DNA of 64,000 nt from Clostridiaceae bacterium OM02-2AC. GTDB taxonomy: Bacteria > Bacillota_I > Bacilli_A > Erysipelotrichales > Erysipelotrichaceae. The DNA lies in the NCBI GenBank assembly GCA_003481775.1, contig QULU01000021.1, forward strand, positions 15,848-79,847. The letters run 5' to 3'. Position 1 is the first letter of the stretch, and each line of letters opens with the position of its first letter. The position numbers and the translations under genes were made by a program. The notes under the pieces were generated by a model. It was not told where the DNA came from, ran no database searches, and saw nothing but the letters and a program-made list of their open reading frames with translations. Below, one piece after another: positions 1-8,607 of this stretch.

Positions 1-120
1 ACTGTCTTTGGAGAATACGCCGTTATCGGTAATAAAAGAAACGTTAAAACACCAAAACCGGAAAGATATTTCCTTCCGGTTTTCTGCTAAATGACGATTA
101 TCTGTAAAGTAATGATCCAT
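1..120 (-). CDS. YbxB/RsmC-like rRNA methyltransferase, N-terminal part only
   Basis: Forty codons run from an ATG at 118-120 to the left edge without a stop. The protein begins MDHYFTDNRHLAENRK and continues through FITDNGVFSKD. This start matches the opening of the YbxB/RsmC-like class I SAM methyltransferases, whose N-terminus typically reads HYFT...FxSDxGVFSK. A ribosome site AAGGCGGG lies 6 nt before the ATG. In Bacillus the homologous gene also follows rplL, so the context agrees. The family methylates 16S rRNA. The catalytic SAM motifs lie outside the window, so the assignment rests on the N-terminal motif and gene order. Confidence 0.75.
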   Translation of the reverse strand, partial: MDHYFTDNRHLAENRKEISFRFWCFNVSFITDNGVFSKDS

Positions 121-142
121 CGTTATCCCGCCTTTTTAGGTG

Positions 143-166
143 ACAAAAAGCCTTTCGGCTTTTTGT
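143..166 (-). terminator. Hairpin after rplL
   Basis: A ten-base-pair stem (ACAAAAAGCC / GGCTTTTTGT) with a four-base loop lies 26 nt after the rplL stop and before the ribosome site of the next gene. The T-run is part of the stem, so termination may be partial and could set the level of the downstream methyltransferase. Confidence 0.65.
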
Positions 167-191
167 TGTTTGTAAAATGTGTAAGTATGAA

Positions 192-563
192 TTACTTGAT
201 TTCTACAGAAGCACCAGCGTCCATCAGTTTCTTCTTGATTTCTTCTGCTTCTTCCGGTTTGATGTTTTCCTTGATTACACTTGGTGCCTTGTCAACCAGA
301 CCCTTAGCGTCAACCAGACCTAAACCAGTGATTTCACGTACTGCCTTGATGACAGCAACCTTTGTTCCACCGATGTCAGTCAGAGTTACAGTTACTTCGC
401 TAGGTCCTGCAGCAGCAGCGTCGTCTGCTACAGCAGCTACAGCAACTGGTGCAGCAGCTGTTACACCGAATTTTTCTTCGATTGCTTTTACTAATTCGTT
501 AAGTTCTAAGATGGTAGCTTCTTCTAAGTAAGCTAAGATATCTTCCTGTGCTAATTTTGCCAT
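192..563 (-). CDS. rplL: 50S ribosomal protein L7/L12
   Basis: This 123-residue protein forms the stalk of the large ribosomal subunit and recruits translation factors. The N-terminal dimerisation helices ([20 protein letters not shown]), an Ala/Val-rich hinge near residues 36-55, and the C-terminal domain with [19 protein letters not shown] and AKGLVDKAP are all present, and the length is normal. I chose the second of two close ATGs: AGGAGG is 9 nt upstream of it and only 3 nt from the first, and the protein then begins with the usual MAKL. The gene is 21 nt downstream of rplJ and is co-transcribed with it. Confidence 0.98.
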   Translation of the reverse strand: MAKLAQEDILAYLEEATILELNELVKAIEEKFGVTAAAPVAVAAVADDAAAAGPSEVTVTLTDIGGTKVAVIKAVREITGLGLVDAKGLVDKAPSVIKENIKPEEAEEIKKKLMDAGASVEIK

Positions 564-584
564 TTTCATTTTCCTCCTGTAAGT

Positions 585-1106
585 TTATTCCTGTGGAGCT
601 GCTTCTTCAGCAGAACCTCCGTCTTTTGCGTCAGCCACTGCCTTAACAGCACATGCAAATCCACGTACTGGAGACTGCAGACAGCTTAACAGCATTGATA
701 ACATACCTTCACGGTTCGGCAGACTGGACAGTTCTTTAATGGTATCTACACCAACAACTTTTCCTTCTACGATTCCGCTTTTCAATACCAAGTGTTCATG
801 TTTCTTAGCGAATTTTGCCAGAACACGCGCAGGAGCAACTGCGTCACCACCGAATGCGATGGCGTTTGGTCCGATCAGATCCTTTGTAAGATCATCCGCA
901 CCTGCTTCAACAGCAGCACGCTGAGCCAGTGAGTTTTTGTAAACCTTGAACTCAACACCTTCTTCGCGCAGATTTCTACGTAACTCGGTTACTTCGGCAA
1001 CGCTAAGTCCACGGTACTCAACAACAACAGTTGACTGAGATTCTTTCATTTTCTGAGCAATTTCAGAAACGACCGCTTTCTTGCTATCGATAATCGCCTG
1101 GTTCAT
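585..1106 (-). CDS. rplJ: 50S ribosomal protein L10
   Basis: L10 anchors L7/L12 dimers to 23S rRNA, and its complex with L12 represses its own mRNA in bacteria. The 173-residue protein shows the family pattern: KKAVVSEIAQKMKES at residues 9-23, VVEYRGLSVAEVTELRRNLR near 28-47, and GPNAIAFGGDAVAPARVL in the centre. The acidic, alanine-rich tail binds L12. The start has a good ribosome site (AGGAGGTGTGAAGTT). The gene follows an L10 leader attenuator and its own promoter. Confidence 0.98.
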   Translation of the reverse strand: MNQAIIDSKKAVVSEIAQKMKESQSTVVVEYRGLSVAEVTELRRNLREEGVEFKVYKNSLAQRAAVEAGADDLTKDLIGPNAIAFGGDAVAPARVLAKFAKKHEHLVLKSGIVEGKVVGVDTIKELSSLPNREGMLSMLLSCLQSPVRGFACAVKAVADAKDGGSAEEAAPQE

Positions 1107-1129
1107 AACTTCACACCTCCTAAATTTAT

Positions 1130-1272
1130 ATGTAACAATATACCCTTTAAGAGTGATATAAAAACACCCGCAGGCATAGACAGACTACGGGTGAAAGTTT
1201 AGTATCTAACTTTTACCTCGGTAACATGATTAAGCCATAAGGCCGTTACTGTCTATGGTATATTGATAACAT
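1130..1272 (-). ncRNA. L10 (rplJL) leader, attenuator RNA
   Basis: The 5' UTR of rplJ contains the pattern of the Firmicutes L10 leader. Near its 5' end is ACCATAGACAG (about 1248-1258). About 70 nt later CTGTCTATG is embedded in the terminator loop and could pair with it to form an antiterminator. Binding of L10-L12 to the central part is known to favour the terminator in related leaders. The pairing partners and the Rho-independent stem are visible here; the protein-binding site is inferred from the family. Confidence 0.88.
1160..1193 (-). terminator. Attenuator terminator in the L10 leader
   Basis: The stem CACCCG(TAG)...(CTG)CGGGTG is followed by TTTTTATAT on the minus strand. It lies about 50 nt before the rplJ start and competes with the antiterminator pairing of the leader. 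Confidence 0.87.
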
Positions 1273-1277
1273 CTGAT

Positions 1278-1306
1278 ATTTTAACCTGCTAACGAGACTT
1301 TGTCAA
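1278..1306 (-). promoter_or_regulatory. rplJL promoter
   Basis: TTGACA and TAAAAT are separated by exactly 17 nt. The promoter lies in the gap between the rplA stop and the L10 leader, so rplJL can be transcribed independently of rplKA. Confidence 0.85.
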
Positions 1307-1309
1307 TCG

Positions 1310-1996
1310 TTATTTTTCAACAGCTACTTTGACACCAGGTCCCATGGTAGTGGAGATTACCAGGTTTTTGATGTAAGTACCCTTTACAGCTGCAGGACGT
1401 GCTTTTGAGATAACCTTCAGCAGTGCATTGAAGTTGTCAACCAGCTTCTCATCGTCAAAGCTTACTTTTCCGATCATCAGGTTGATATTTCCTTCTTTGT
1501 CAACACGGTATTCAACTTTACCCTTTTTGATATCTTCAACAGCTTTTGCTACATCCATGGTAACTGTACCAGTCTTAGGGTTTGGCATTAAGCCCTTTGG
1601 TCCCAACAGACGTCCCAGCTTACCAAGCTCACCCATCATGTTCGGAGTCGCAACGATTACATCGAAGTCGAACCATCCCTTCTGGATGTCTTCCAGCAGT
1701 TCTTTTCCACCAACGAAATCTGCACCGGCATCTTTCGCTTCCTGCTCTTTTGGTCCCTGTGTAATAACACAGACCTTCTGTGTTTTACCGGTTCCGTGTG
1801 GAAGCACCATCGCACCACGGATCTGCTGATCAGCGTGACGAGGATCCACATTTAATTTGAAGCTAACTTCAACAGATGCGTCGAATTTAGCGATGTTTGT
1901 TTCTTTTGCTAATTTTACTGCCTCGGCTACTGAATAAGTTTTCGTGCGATCAACTTTTTTAGCAGCTTCTACATATTTTTTACCGAATTTTGCCAT
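1310..1996 (-). CDS. rplA: 50S ribosomal protein L1
   Basis: L1 binds 23S rRNA at the L1 stalk near the E site and represses its own operon by binding the rplK leader. The 228-residue length is normal. Diagnostic segments are [22 protein letters not shown] in the first half, the family motif [19 protein letters not shown] near the centre, and [13 protein letters not shown] in the second half. The gene starts 17 nt after rplK with its own ribosome site. Confidence 0.98.
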   Translation of the reverse strand: MAKFGKKYVEAAKKVDRTKTYSVAEAVKLAKETNIAKFDASVEVSFKLNVDPRHADQQIRGAMVLPHGTGKTQKVCVITQGPKEQEAKDAGADFVGGKELLEDIQKGWFDFDVIVATPNMMGELGKLGRLLGPKGLMPNPKTGTVTMDVAKAVEDIKKGKVEYRVDKEGNINLMIGKVSFDDEKLVDNFNALLKVISKARPAAVKGTYIKNLVISTTMGPGVKVAVEK

Positions 1997-2013
1997 TTTG
2001 TTTTCCGCCTTTC

Positions 2014-2430
2014 TTATTCAAAACCTTCAACTTCAACACCCATGTTTTTAGCAGTACCTGCGACGATACGCATAGCAGCTTCCACATCGTTAGCGTTTAA
2101 GTCTGGCATTTTGTATTCTGCGATTTCACGCAGCTGATCTACTGTGATTTTTCCAGCGATCTCTTTCTGGTTACCTGAAGCTTTTTTGATTCCAGCAGCT
2201 TTTTTGATCATCATAGCAGCCGGAGTTGTTTTGATTACGAAGTCAAAGCTCTTGTCCTCGTATGCAGTAATGATAACTGGAACGACATCACCAGCACGCT
2301 CTTTTGTAGCATCGTTGAATGCTGTACAGAACTGCGGCATGTTGATACCGGCAGAAGCCAGTGCAGGTCCCGGTCTAGCTCCCCCTGCAGGGAACTGAAG
2401 TTTACAAACTTTTGCAACTTTCTTACTCAC
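2014..2430 (-). CDS. rplK: 50S ribosomal protein L11
   Basis: L11 forms the base of the GTPase-associated centre and is needed for the stringent response. The 138-residue protein carries the N-terminal [20 protein letters not shown] motif and the C-terminal rRNA-binding segment ending in [19 protein letters not shown]. It starts with GTG, 8 nt after AGGAGG. The start is preceded by an L1-type leader and a strong promoter. The usual upstream neighbours secE and nusG are absent; an ABC-2 exporter gene lies upstream instead. Confidence 0.97.
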   Translation of the reverse strand: MSKKVAKVCKLQFPAGGARPGPALASAGINMPQFCTAFNDATKERAGDVVPVIITAYEDKSFDFVIKTTPAAMMIKKAAGIKKASGNQKEIAGKITVDQLREIAEYKMPDLNANDVEAAMRIVAGTAKNMGVEVEGFE

Positions 2431-2465
2431 AAGACATTCCTCCTATATTTAAAAAGTCTTATGCA

Positions 2466-2499
2466 GTGGTCAGAATGAAGGGTTGCCTCCTTCTCCCAC
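2466..2499 (-). promoter_or_regulatory. L1-binding-type leader of rplKA mRNA
   Basis: On the transcript a GTGGGAG segment is closed by CCAC about 30 nt later, with AAGGAGGCAACCCTTC between them. This resembles the L1 target that mimics the 23S rRNA binding site, with conserved GTGGGAG and CCAC arms, in Firmicutes rplK leaders. It lies 36 nt upstream of the start codon. The assignment is by pattern only. Confidence 0.6.
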
Positions 2500-2508
2500 G
2501 CATGAAAA

Positions 2509-2526
2509 TACCACGAAACCGCGGTA
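2509..2526 (-). promoter_or_regulatory. Hairpin at the 5' end of rplKA mRNA
   Basis: TACCGCG and CGTGGTA form a seven-pair stem with a four-base loop, almost at the predicted transcription start, followed by TTTTC. It could protect the 5' end or act as an early pause. The role is not known. Confidence 0.5.
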
Positions 2527-2532
2527 CTTAGT

Positions 2533-2561
2533 ATTGTAATATGATTCGATTGGAATTGCAA
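2533..2561 (-). promoter_or_regulatory. rplKA promoter
   Basis: TTGCAA and TACAAT are separated by 17 nt. Transcription would begin about 7 nt further on, just before the hairpin, giving a leader of roughly 95 nt. Confidence 0.82.
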
Positions 2562-2927
2562 CTGTTTTTTTCACAAATTACATGCAGCCATACGAGCTCT
2601 GCACTGCCGGGAGGATATAAGCTACGTGCTGAAAACAGAATTGTAGCAAGCTGCTTTGGTTCTGACAGCAAGCAGTAGCAAAAACCCCTGATTTCTTTCA
2701 CCACGCTTATAAAAGTAAATCTTCCGTTTGGATTCGCATAACAGCGTGCCCGAGCCCTCAAGCAGCTTTCCATATCAGAGAAAAATATAGCAAAACCGAA
2801 AGCAATGCCCCTCAAAGCTTAGCAAGAGAGATAAATCCCCAAGATATTGTGTGAAGGCGTGTATGACTGCTCGCACTGTGCGCATACAACAAACGGCAGT
2901 CTAAACGCAGCCGCAATTCGTATAAGC
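2562..2927. other. Gene-free gap upstream of the rplK promoter
   Basis: A 95-codon minus-strand reading frame (2528-2815) passes through this gap, but it runs into the rplK promoter and has no ribosome site. Its base composition is more gene-like than other gaps, so it may be a decayed or repeated element. No terminator is visible after the ABC-2 permease that ends at 2928. Confidence 0.4.
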
Positions 2928-4043
2928 TCAGTCTTTTCTGATATCGATTCTGCGAAAATAAGCACAAAGCCCCAGCACTACACCCGCACTGTATACATTG
3001 CAGCGCAGCACTGCCTGTGCAACAGATATCCCCATCTCATTGCTTAAAATACGGCTGCCCTGTATATAAAAGCAGGGAATCCACGCCTGCAGCTTCGCAA
3101 ATAGTTGATATTCCATACAGACGTACAGCAATGCCATCAAAAGACCGAAATAAATACAGGTATCCACCTGTTTGCGACACAGGCAGGAAAACAGAAACAT
3201 TAAAATAGTCAGGAAAAGCAACGTAAACAGATACAATGGGAGGGAGGAGGCAAGATAAGTGCCTGCCGTAATCAGCGAGCCATTCTCCATCAGATAGGGA
3301 TAAGCCAGTGAACCGCCGCCATACAGCAGCCAGGTCACAAGCGCGACAGTACCAGAAGCGACGACCAAAAAGCCGGCTATCATCGTAATCGCCGCAAGCA
3401 GCTTGGCAAGCAGAATACGTTCTCTTGATATAGCAGTGGTATAGATGAGCTTGTACACATCCTCCTCAAAATCTCTGCACACAATCATGGGAACGATACT
3501 TACCGCAAGCAGAAAGAGAACGAGCAGCGATACATTGCCGTGCAGCAGCTGATAGAAAAAATTTGAAGTCTGATTTTCAAATGGGGTAGCATAGGGAAGC
3601 AGCTTATGCCCCAGCATATAGGTGGTCCAGACTGCCTGCCGCTCTCGCTCCTGTAGCTCATAGTTGAGCACAAACTCATGGTTTTCCTTCATCCATTCAA
3701 TTTCTCTTATATAAATACCGTGCTGCACTCGCAGCTTTTGATCCAGACTTTCCGCATAGCGTTTGGAATCGTAAATCTGCATCAGCAGATAGTAATCCTC
3801 GTATTCCTTCTGGTAGAAATTTTCCGCAGCTGCTGCTTTATCCTGAACAGCATTGTGTAAGGAGCTGTAAAGAAGATAGGCATCTGCATAGGCCTGATTT
3901 CTTTCTTTCTGCATATAGCTGCTTGCCTGCAGGTGATAATAGGGTATGTGAAGGAGAAGAAAGGCGAGCATGGCCATCAGGATACAATAGGTATATTTGC
4001 GGGAAAGCACACGCCTGCATTCCTGAATATAGAAGGCAATCAT
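2928..4043 (-). CDS. ABC-2 type exporter permease (second permease)
   Basis: This 371-residue membrane protein has the ABC-2 layout: one N-terminal helix (about residues 20-37), a soluble external domain of about 130 residues rich in Tyr, Gln and Glu, then five or six helices in the C-terminal half, including LVLFLLAVSIVPMIV and MIAGFLVVASGTVALVTWLL. The segment CRDFEEDVYKLIYTTAISRERILLAKL is the coupling loop typical of these permeases. It overlaps the ATPase gene upstream by 4 nt (ATGA), so the two are translationally coupled. The substrate is unknown. No adjacent regulator gene was seen. Confidence 0.9.
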   Translation of the reverse strand: MIAFYIQECRRVLSRKYTYCILMAMLAFLLLHIPYYHLQASSYMQKERNQAYADAYLLYSSLHNAVQDKAAAAENFYQKEYEDYYLLMQIYDSKRYAESLDQKLRVQHGIYIREIEWMKENHEFVLNYELQERERQAVWTTYMLGHKLLPYATPFENQTSNFFYQLLHGNVSLLVLFLLAVSIVPMIVCRDFEEDVYKLIYTTAISRERILLAKLLAAITMIAGFLVVASGTVALVTWLLYGGGSLAYPYLMENGSLITAGTYLASSLPLYLFTLLFLTILMFLFSCLCRKQVDTCIYFGLLMALLYVCMEYQLFAKLQAWIPCFYIQGSRILSNEMGISVAQAVLRCNVYSAGVVLGLCAYFRRIDIRKD

Positions 4044-4942
4044 GTGGTTCTCCGAAAGACCTGCTGGTAAAATTCTTCCATGTTAATCACCCTCTGCTGA
4101 ACATCCGTGATTAGGATACCGGCATCATGTGCGGCAGATAAAAGCTTTTGCAGACCATCCGAGGATACAAATTCCACCATCATATGCGTAGCATTCAATA
4201 GCTGATAGGTCTCAGCAGTCCTCTGCAATTCGGATAATGTGGATAGCTTTTCCAGTTGCTCCGTTTCCAGTACATACTGCCTGCGATTGAGCAGCGAATC
4301 CTGTGTAGTTATCATCTTCCCCTTATCTATACAGAGAATTCTGGTAGCTATTTTTTCTATTTCTCCCAGCTGGTGAGAGGATATCAGAATACTCATCGCC
4401 TGCTCCTCCACAAGCTTTTTCAGATTCTCCCGCAGCAGCATGACACCATCAGGATCCAGCCCGTTCATGGGCTCATCCAGTATGAGAAAACGCGGCTTTG
4501 CCAGCAAAGCAATCCCCAGACCAAGACGCTGCTTCATACCTAGAGAATACTGCCCGCACGGTTTCTTCAGAGCCTCCTTCAAACCGGTGAACTCCTTCAC
4601 CCTTGCAAGCTGCACAGCATCCGTTTTTCTTAATCGGGCAAAGAATTTCAGATTCTGCTCTCCTGTCATATCCAGATACATACCCGGATTTTCAATCAGG
4701 GACGACTGTACCTGCAATGCCTTTTCCCGATCGTGTTTTATGGAAAAGCCTTCGATGAGAATATCTCCCTCCTGAAAGAAGACAAGACTGTTCATGCATT
4801 TCATGAGTGTAGATTTACCTGCGCCGTTTGGCCCGATCAGCCCAATGATTTCCCTTTCACCAACCGTGAAGCTGACATCATCCAGCACCTTGGCTTTGTC
4901 ATAATATTTTGTTACATGCTGAACCTCAACTAAGCTATGCAT
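4040..4942 (-). CDS. ABC exporter ATP-binding protein
   Basis: This 300-residue ATPase powers the two flanking ABC-2 permeases. It has Walker A GPNGAGKST, the signature YSLGMKQRLGL (a variant of LSGGQ common in ABC-2 exporters), Walker B LILDEPMNGLD and a switch His in SSHQLGEIE. A C-terminal extension of about 90 residues follows the nucleotide-binding domain. I start it at the ATG at 4940-4942 because AAAGGTGG lies 9 nt before it; a longer frame exists but lacks a ribosome site. It sits between two permease genes, which suggests a heterodimeric membrane part. Confidence 0.93.
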   Translation of the reverse strand: MHSLVEVQHVTKYYDKAKVLDDVSFTVGEREIIGLIGPNGAGKSTLMKCMNSLVFFQEGDILIEGFSIKHDREKALQVQSSLIENPGMYLDMTGEQNLKFFARLRKTDAVQLARVKEFTGLKEALKKPCGQYSLGMKQRLGLGIALLAKPRFLILDEPMNGLDPDGVMLLRENLKKLVEEQAMSILISSHQLGEIEKIATRILCIDKGKMITTQDSLLNRRQYVLETEQLEKLSTLSELQRTAETYQLLNATHMMVEFVSSDGLQKLLSAAHDAGILITDVQQRVINMEEFYQQVFRRTT

Positions 4943-5062
4943 CCTGCATGACCACCTTTCTTTCTGCAGCATATAGATGTGATGATTCATTACACATCGC
5001 ACTTCAAAACAGAAAGCCTCACATAGCGGCTCTTGTTTGCGATGAAGACAAGGCCTTGTTCT

Positions 5063-6427
5063 CTACATGGACCCCATATCCTTTTTCCTGAACAGCAGAC
5101 AGGCTGCGGCAAACAGCAGCACCCCCGCAGCTGCTACAATGGTGAGCGACCATAAGTAGGAAGGACCGATATAACCTGTAACGGCATAGACAGGATTGCG
5201 GTAGGTAAAGGGATTCACAAGATTATATACAGCTGTCGCTTTTTGTGGCGGCGATAGAAAAATCCCTGCAAAAGCGGTAAAAAGAGCTGCTGCAGCGGCG
5301 GCGATAGGATTCGCCAGCAATACATGGAAGAACAGCTGTAAAATTACATAAAACATGAGCAGGACCGCTGTGAACAGGGTGCAGGCAAGCAGAGCCTTCC
5401 AGAATGGAAGAATCTCCATTTCCGGCTGTGGCTCCATATCACCAGGATTCCATGGTGAAATCCGGGTATGAAAGAAATAAATTTCTTTTTCCTCATTATA
5501 AATCAGATTTGTTTTCTCTATCTGGTTATCAAGCCCCTCAAAGCTTGTAAAGCCTTTGGAATATGCGAGCATCGGCGCATCCACTTCCGCATATCTGTCT
5601 GCCGCCCCTGTAAACAGAAAGACTGGAGTGAGTGGTATAATCAACAGAAGAACCAGTCTTTTGAAATACTGCACACACAGCCGTTGTAAATAAAAGCTGC
5701 GTTTTTTCGGCTGTGTCAGCAACAGCTTCAGCGTACCGCTTTTGTAATCAAAGTAAATCATATCCATACAAATCAGGGTACTGAGTACAAGCAGCAAAAC
5801 AGGAAGCAGCTTTTCGGCTATATGATACAGAGAGGACATGCCATCATAGGAATCCGCAGATAATAAGGAGCATCCCTTTTCATGATACTGCTCATACATA
5901 CGGGCTCTTGTGACAATTCCGGGAAATTCCTGCAGGATGCTTTCCGGATTGCCGTATAGATCCGTCTTCACCAGAAAGGAATATGCAGACTGCTGCATAC
6001 CAAGTTCCTCAAACATGGCATCCATCTTCTCTTTTTCCCTTTGCATGACGGCTTCTGAAACGACACCGCTTAGTCCGCTGTGGGTATACAGCTGATAGCG
6101 ATACAGAGCACTAAGCAGACAGATTTTTGTCATACTGCGTGTATAGACTGGATAATCCTCTTTTGCCAAAGCATTCATCGCTTCCTTTGTAAGGGCATCA
6201 TACTCCGCAAGAGAGAATTCAATCTTTTCTCTTTCTGCTTGATTTTCTATATAAGCGGATACTTCCCGCGATGATGGCAGGACACTTTGATATGTTTGTA
6301 TCACGGCAATTTCCTGTTTTCGCAGGCCTGCTGCTTCATTGATCCTATAAAGCTGGCAGAAGGAAAGGAATAAAACAAAAATCAGTATGCACAGAATCCC
6401 TTCCTTTTTGAATTTACACGCAGACAT
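5063..6427 (-). CDS. ABC-2 type exporter permease (first permease)
   Basis: This is the first gene of a three-gene exporter operon. The 454-residue protein has one N-terminal helix (ILCILIFVLFLSFC), a charged external domain of about 190 residues, a helix at LLPVLLLVLSTLICM, the coupling segment YKSGTLKLLLTQPKKRSFYLQRL, and further helices to the C-terminus. A second external loop containing WNPGDMEP interrupts the helices. Two adjacent ATGs are possible; the second is 7 nt after AGAGG and is used here. The two permeases of the operon are not close in sequence. Confidence 0.85.
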   Translation of the reverse strand: MSACKFKKEGILCILIFVLFLSFCQLYRINEAAGLRKQEIAVIQTYQSVLPSSREVSAYIENQAEREKIEFSLAEYDALTKEAMNALAKEDYPVYTRSMTKICLLSALYRYQLYTHSGLSGVVSEAVMQREKEKMDAMFEELGMQQSAYSFLVKTDLYGNPESILQEFPGIVTRARMYEQYHEKGCSLLSADSYDGMSSLYHIAEKLLPVLLLVLSTLICMDMIYFDYKSGTLKLLLTQPKKRSFYLQRLCVQYFKRLVLLLIIPLTPVFLFTGAADRYAEVDAPMLAYSKGFTSFEGLDNQIEKTNLIYNEEKEIYFFHTRISPWNPGDMEPQPEMEILPFWKALLACTLFTAVLLMFYVILQLFFHVLLANPIAAAAAALFTAFAGIFLSPPQKATAVYNLVNPFTYRNPVYAVTGYIGPSYLWSLTIVAAAGVLLFAAACLLFRKKDMGSM

Positions 6428-6452
6428 CATACTACCTCTTTCTCCCATGATA

Positions 6453-6478
6453 CCCCAGCATTTACGCTGCATGCTGGG
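6453..6478 (-). promoter_or_regulatory. Hairpin just before the exporter operon start
   Basis: CCCAGCAT and ATGCTGGG form a perfect 8-bp stem with a nine-base loop in the 5' UTR, about 25 nt upstream of the start codon. It could mask or position the ribosome site. Confidence 0.45.
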
Positions 6479-6583
6479 CGGATATAAATACACTGATTTT
6501 TATTCCCTATGGCAACGTCAGGTAAAAAAAGACAACCATGTAACCCCCTGCGACCCACGCCTGTAAGCGCTATCTATGCATTT

Positions 6584-6612
6584 ATAGTAGCATCCTCATC
6601 TGCTTTGGTCAA
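6584..6612 (-). promoter_or_regulatory. Promoter of the ABC-2 exporter operon (5063-2928)
   Basis: TTGACC and TACTAT are separated by 17 nt. The predicted leader is about 150 nt long and contains a G-rich stretch followed by seven T residues near 6524-6530, plus the hairpin at 6453-6478. The rest of the gap to 6749 shows no gene. Confidence 0.72.
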
Positions 6613-6749
6613 TGCGCAGGATAAAAAAACAAAGCATTTTCTCATGGTAAATCTCCCCAGCAGAAGAGCCTATCAGCCAATAAAAATTAGACAGAATGCA
6701 GGTGCTGCTCCCTGCCCTGTCCTGTTGAAAATCGGGTATGGTTTATTCC

Positions 6750-8513
6750 TTATTTATAATACTTTGCCTGCATTGCATACAGCTCCGCGTACAGACCTTT
6801 TGTAGCAAGCAGCTCCTCGTGAGTGCCGCATTCAACCAGCTCTCCTTGCTTTAGGACAAGGATCGTGTCACAAAACCTTGTGCTGGACAGACGATGGGAA
6901 ATATATATAGCAAGCTTTCCCTTCACAAGCGTGGAAAAGGTTTTATAAATTTCGTTCTCTGCTCGGGGATCCAATGCCGCAGTAGGCTCATCCAGTACGA
7001 TGATCGGTGCATCCTTATATAATGCACGGGCAATCGCCAGCTTTTGTCCCTGTCCTCCTGACGGTTCAAAGCCCTCAGAATCAAAATCCCTGTGAACTGC
7101 TGTATGGACGCCCTGCTTTAATGTTGCTATACGCCTTGTCAGTCCCAGCTGGTTCAAAGCTTTGAAAACACGCTCATCTTCTATCTCCTCCTGCAAGCCG
7201 ATATTCTCCGCTATGTTGAAAGAGAATAGCTGATAATCCTGAAATATGGCAGATATCTTCTCCTTGTATTCCTGATATGAGAATTTCTTTATATTGATAC
7301 CATTGATTAAAATTTCACCGCTCACCGGCTCATATAAACGACACAGCAGCTTGATAAACGTAGACTTACCGGCTCCGTTTTCACCGACGATAGCGACCTT
7401 CTCCTTACCGGAAAACCTAGCATTCACCTTATGCAGCGCCCAGGTTGATTTCCCCTTATAAGCAAAGCTGACATCCCGGAACTCTATGGATTCAATCACC
7501 TCGGGAAATGATACTGTAGCATCTGCTTCCGTATGGATTTTAATTGGCAGATTCAGATAGCTCTCTACTGCATCAAAATAAATACTATATTGCCGTACAT
7601 CATTCATACTGTCCAATACATCGTTCATGGCATCGGTAAAGGTTGCGACAGCACTGATATACAGGGTGAAGTCACCAATCGTTATCAGGTGTCTGGAAAC
7701 AGCATATATCATGTACAGGTATGCTATTCCCCGCTGCAGCAAATCAACGAAATGCAGAACACCCTGCGAGCAATTTAACAGATGCATCTGCCGACGATAG
7801 AAGTGCCATAATTCTCTCAGGACACTTTGCAGCTTTGCAATAAAAAATTCATGCTGTCCGTTAATCCGGATTTCTTTTGCATAGGTGACATCGGATAACA
7901 GATTATTCAGATAGGACAACCTTCTTTCCTTTGGATTTTTTTGCATTTCCAATGCGGCATAGCGCTTTTTCAAATGCATTTGTGCGATGCTGTTGATAAG
8001 TACCAGCAAAACAAAGACGGCAAGTATCCTCGCATTCATCGCAAGTAACACTGAAAAAATTGTAGCGAATATAAAAAGCTTTCCTATGATATTTACAGCT
8101 CTGTCCAACACGAAGCTAAAGCCCTGACCATTTGCATACAAAAATTTTTCAGCATTCTGTTTCATATCAAGAAAGGCAGGATCCTCCAAATTTTCTAAAT
8201 CGGTCTTGACCAGACGCTCTCCCAGCTCTGTCTGAAACCGCTCCAATATGATACAGCGTTTATAAAATGCTGTATTTTCAAAGCAGCTGGACAAAAGCTT
8301 TGTCAGGAATATCCCTATTGTGAAAAACACAACAAGCTGGATCAGTCGGTGGAATTCATTCCTCCCCAGAAATTCATCGATGATGAGCTTTGGAAAAATC
8401 ATAATTAGGATCGGTGTTAGCGAATTACTGATCTGATATAAAACCAGACAAATCAAATATCCTTTATCGACTCTCCATGCATAGCACCAAAGAAATTTTA
8501 AGCTTTGAAACAT
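6750..8513 (-). CDS. ABC exporter half-transporter (fused membrane and ATPase domains)
   Basis: The protein has an N-terminal six-helix membrane domain (about residues 15-310) and a C-terminal ATPase with Walker A GENGAGKST, signature PSGGQGQKLAIARAL, Walker B IIVLDEPTAALD and the His switch in ISHRLSS. The 587-residue length is normal for a type IV exporter half-transporter. The frame extends upstream to a TTG at 8615, but that codon lies inside the operator dyad close to the predicted transcription start. I therefore begin at the ATG at 8513, which has a GGTGAT ribosome-site match. ATG 8519 is also possible. It stands alone, so it probably works as a homodimer. Confidence 0.88.
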   Translation of the reverse strand: MFQSLKFLWCYAWRVDKGYLICLVLYQISNSLTPILIMIFPKLIIDEFLGRNEFHRLIQLVVFFTIGIFLTKLLSSCFENTAFYKRCIILERFQTELGERLVKTDLENLEDPAFLDMKQNAEKFLYANGQGFSFVLDRAVNIIGKLFIFATIFSVLLAMNARILAVFVLLVLINSIAQMHLKKRYAALEMQKNPKERRLSYLNNLLSDVTYAKEIRINGQHEFFIAKLQSVLRELWHFYRRQMHLLNCSQGVLHFVDLLQRGIAYLYMIYAVSRHLITIGDFTLYISAVATFTDAMNDVLDSMNDVRQYSIYFDAVESYLNLPIKIHTEADATVSFPEVIESIEFRDVSFAYKGKSTWALHKVNARFSGKEKVAIVGENGAGKSTFIKLLCRLYEPVSGEILINGINIKKFSYQEYKEKISAIFQDYQLFSFNIAENIGLQEEIEDERVFKALNQLGLTRRIATLKQGVHTAVHRDFDSEGFEPSGGQGQKLAIARALYKDAPIIVLDEPTAALDPRAENEIYKTFSTLVKGKLAIYISHRLSSTRFCDTILVLKQGELVECGTHEELLATKGLYAELYAMQAKYYK

Positions 8514-8607
8514 ACGCATCACCCTATTTTCATATGTTGTTTTCTCCTGTACATCTATCCGCGCAACGCTTTCCCATACAAGGCCTGTTTTGTGAAAAGT
8601 GTCCAAA

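Noticed and set aside
54..83. Hairpin AAAACCGGAA/TTCCGGTTTT as a terminator
   Set aside because: It lies inside the coding region of the left-edge YbxB-like gene, with an uninterrupted reading frame across it, so I treat it as coding sequence.
91..531. Plus-strand 146-codon frame antisense to rplL
   Set aside because: It is the mirror of rplL codon use. The serine/alanine-rich product has no family match and no ribosome site.
2509..2526. T-box-like element (GTACCGCGG) near the rplK promoter
   Set aside because: Although part of the T-box motif is present, there is no specifier loop or upstream leader; the promoter is immediately before it.
2528..2815. 95-codon minus-strand ORF upstream of rplK
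   Set aside because: It runs through the rplK promoter and lacks a ribosome site; no family is recognised. Only kept as a possible repeated element.
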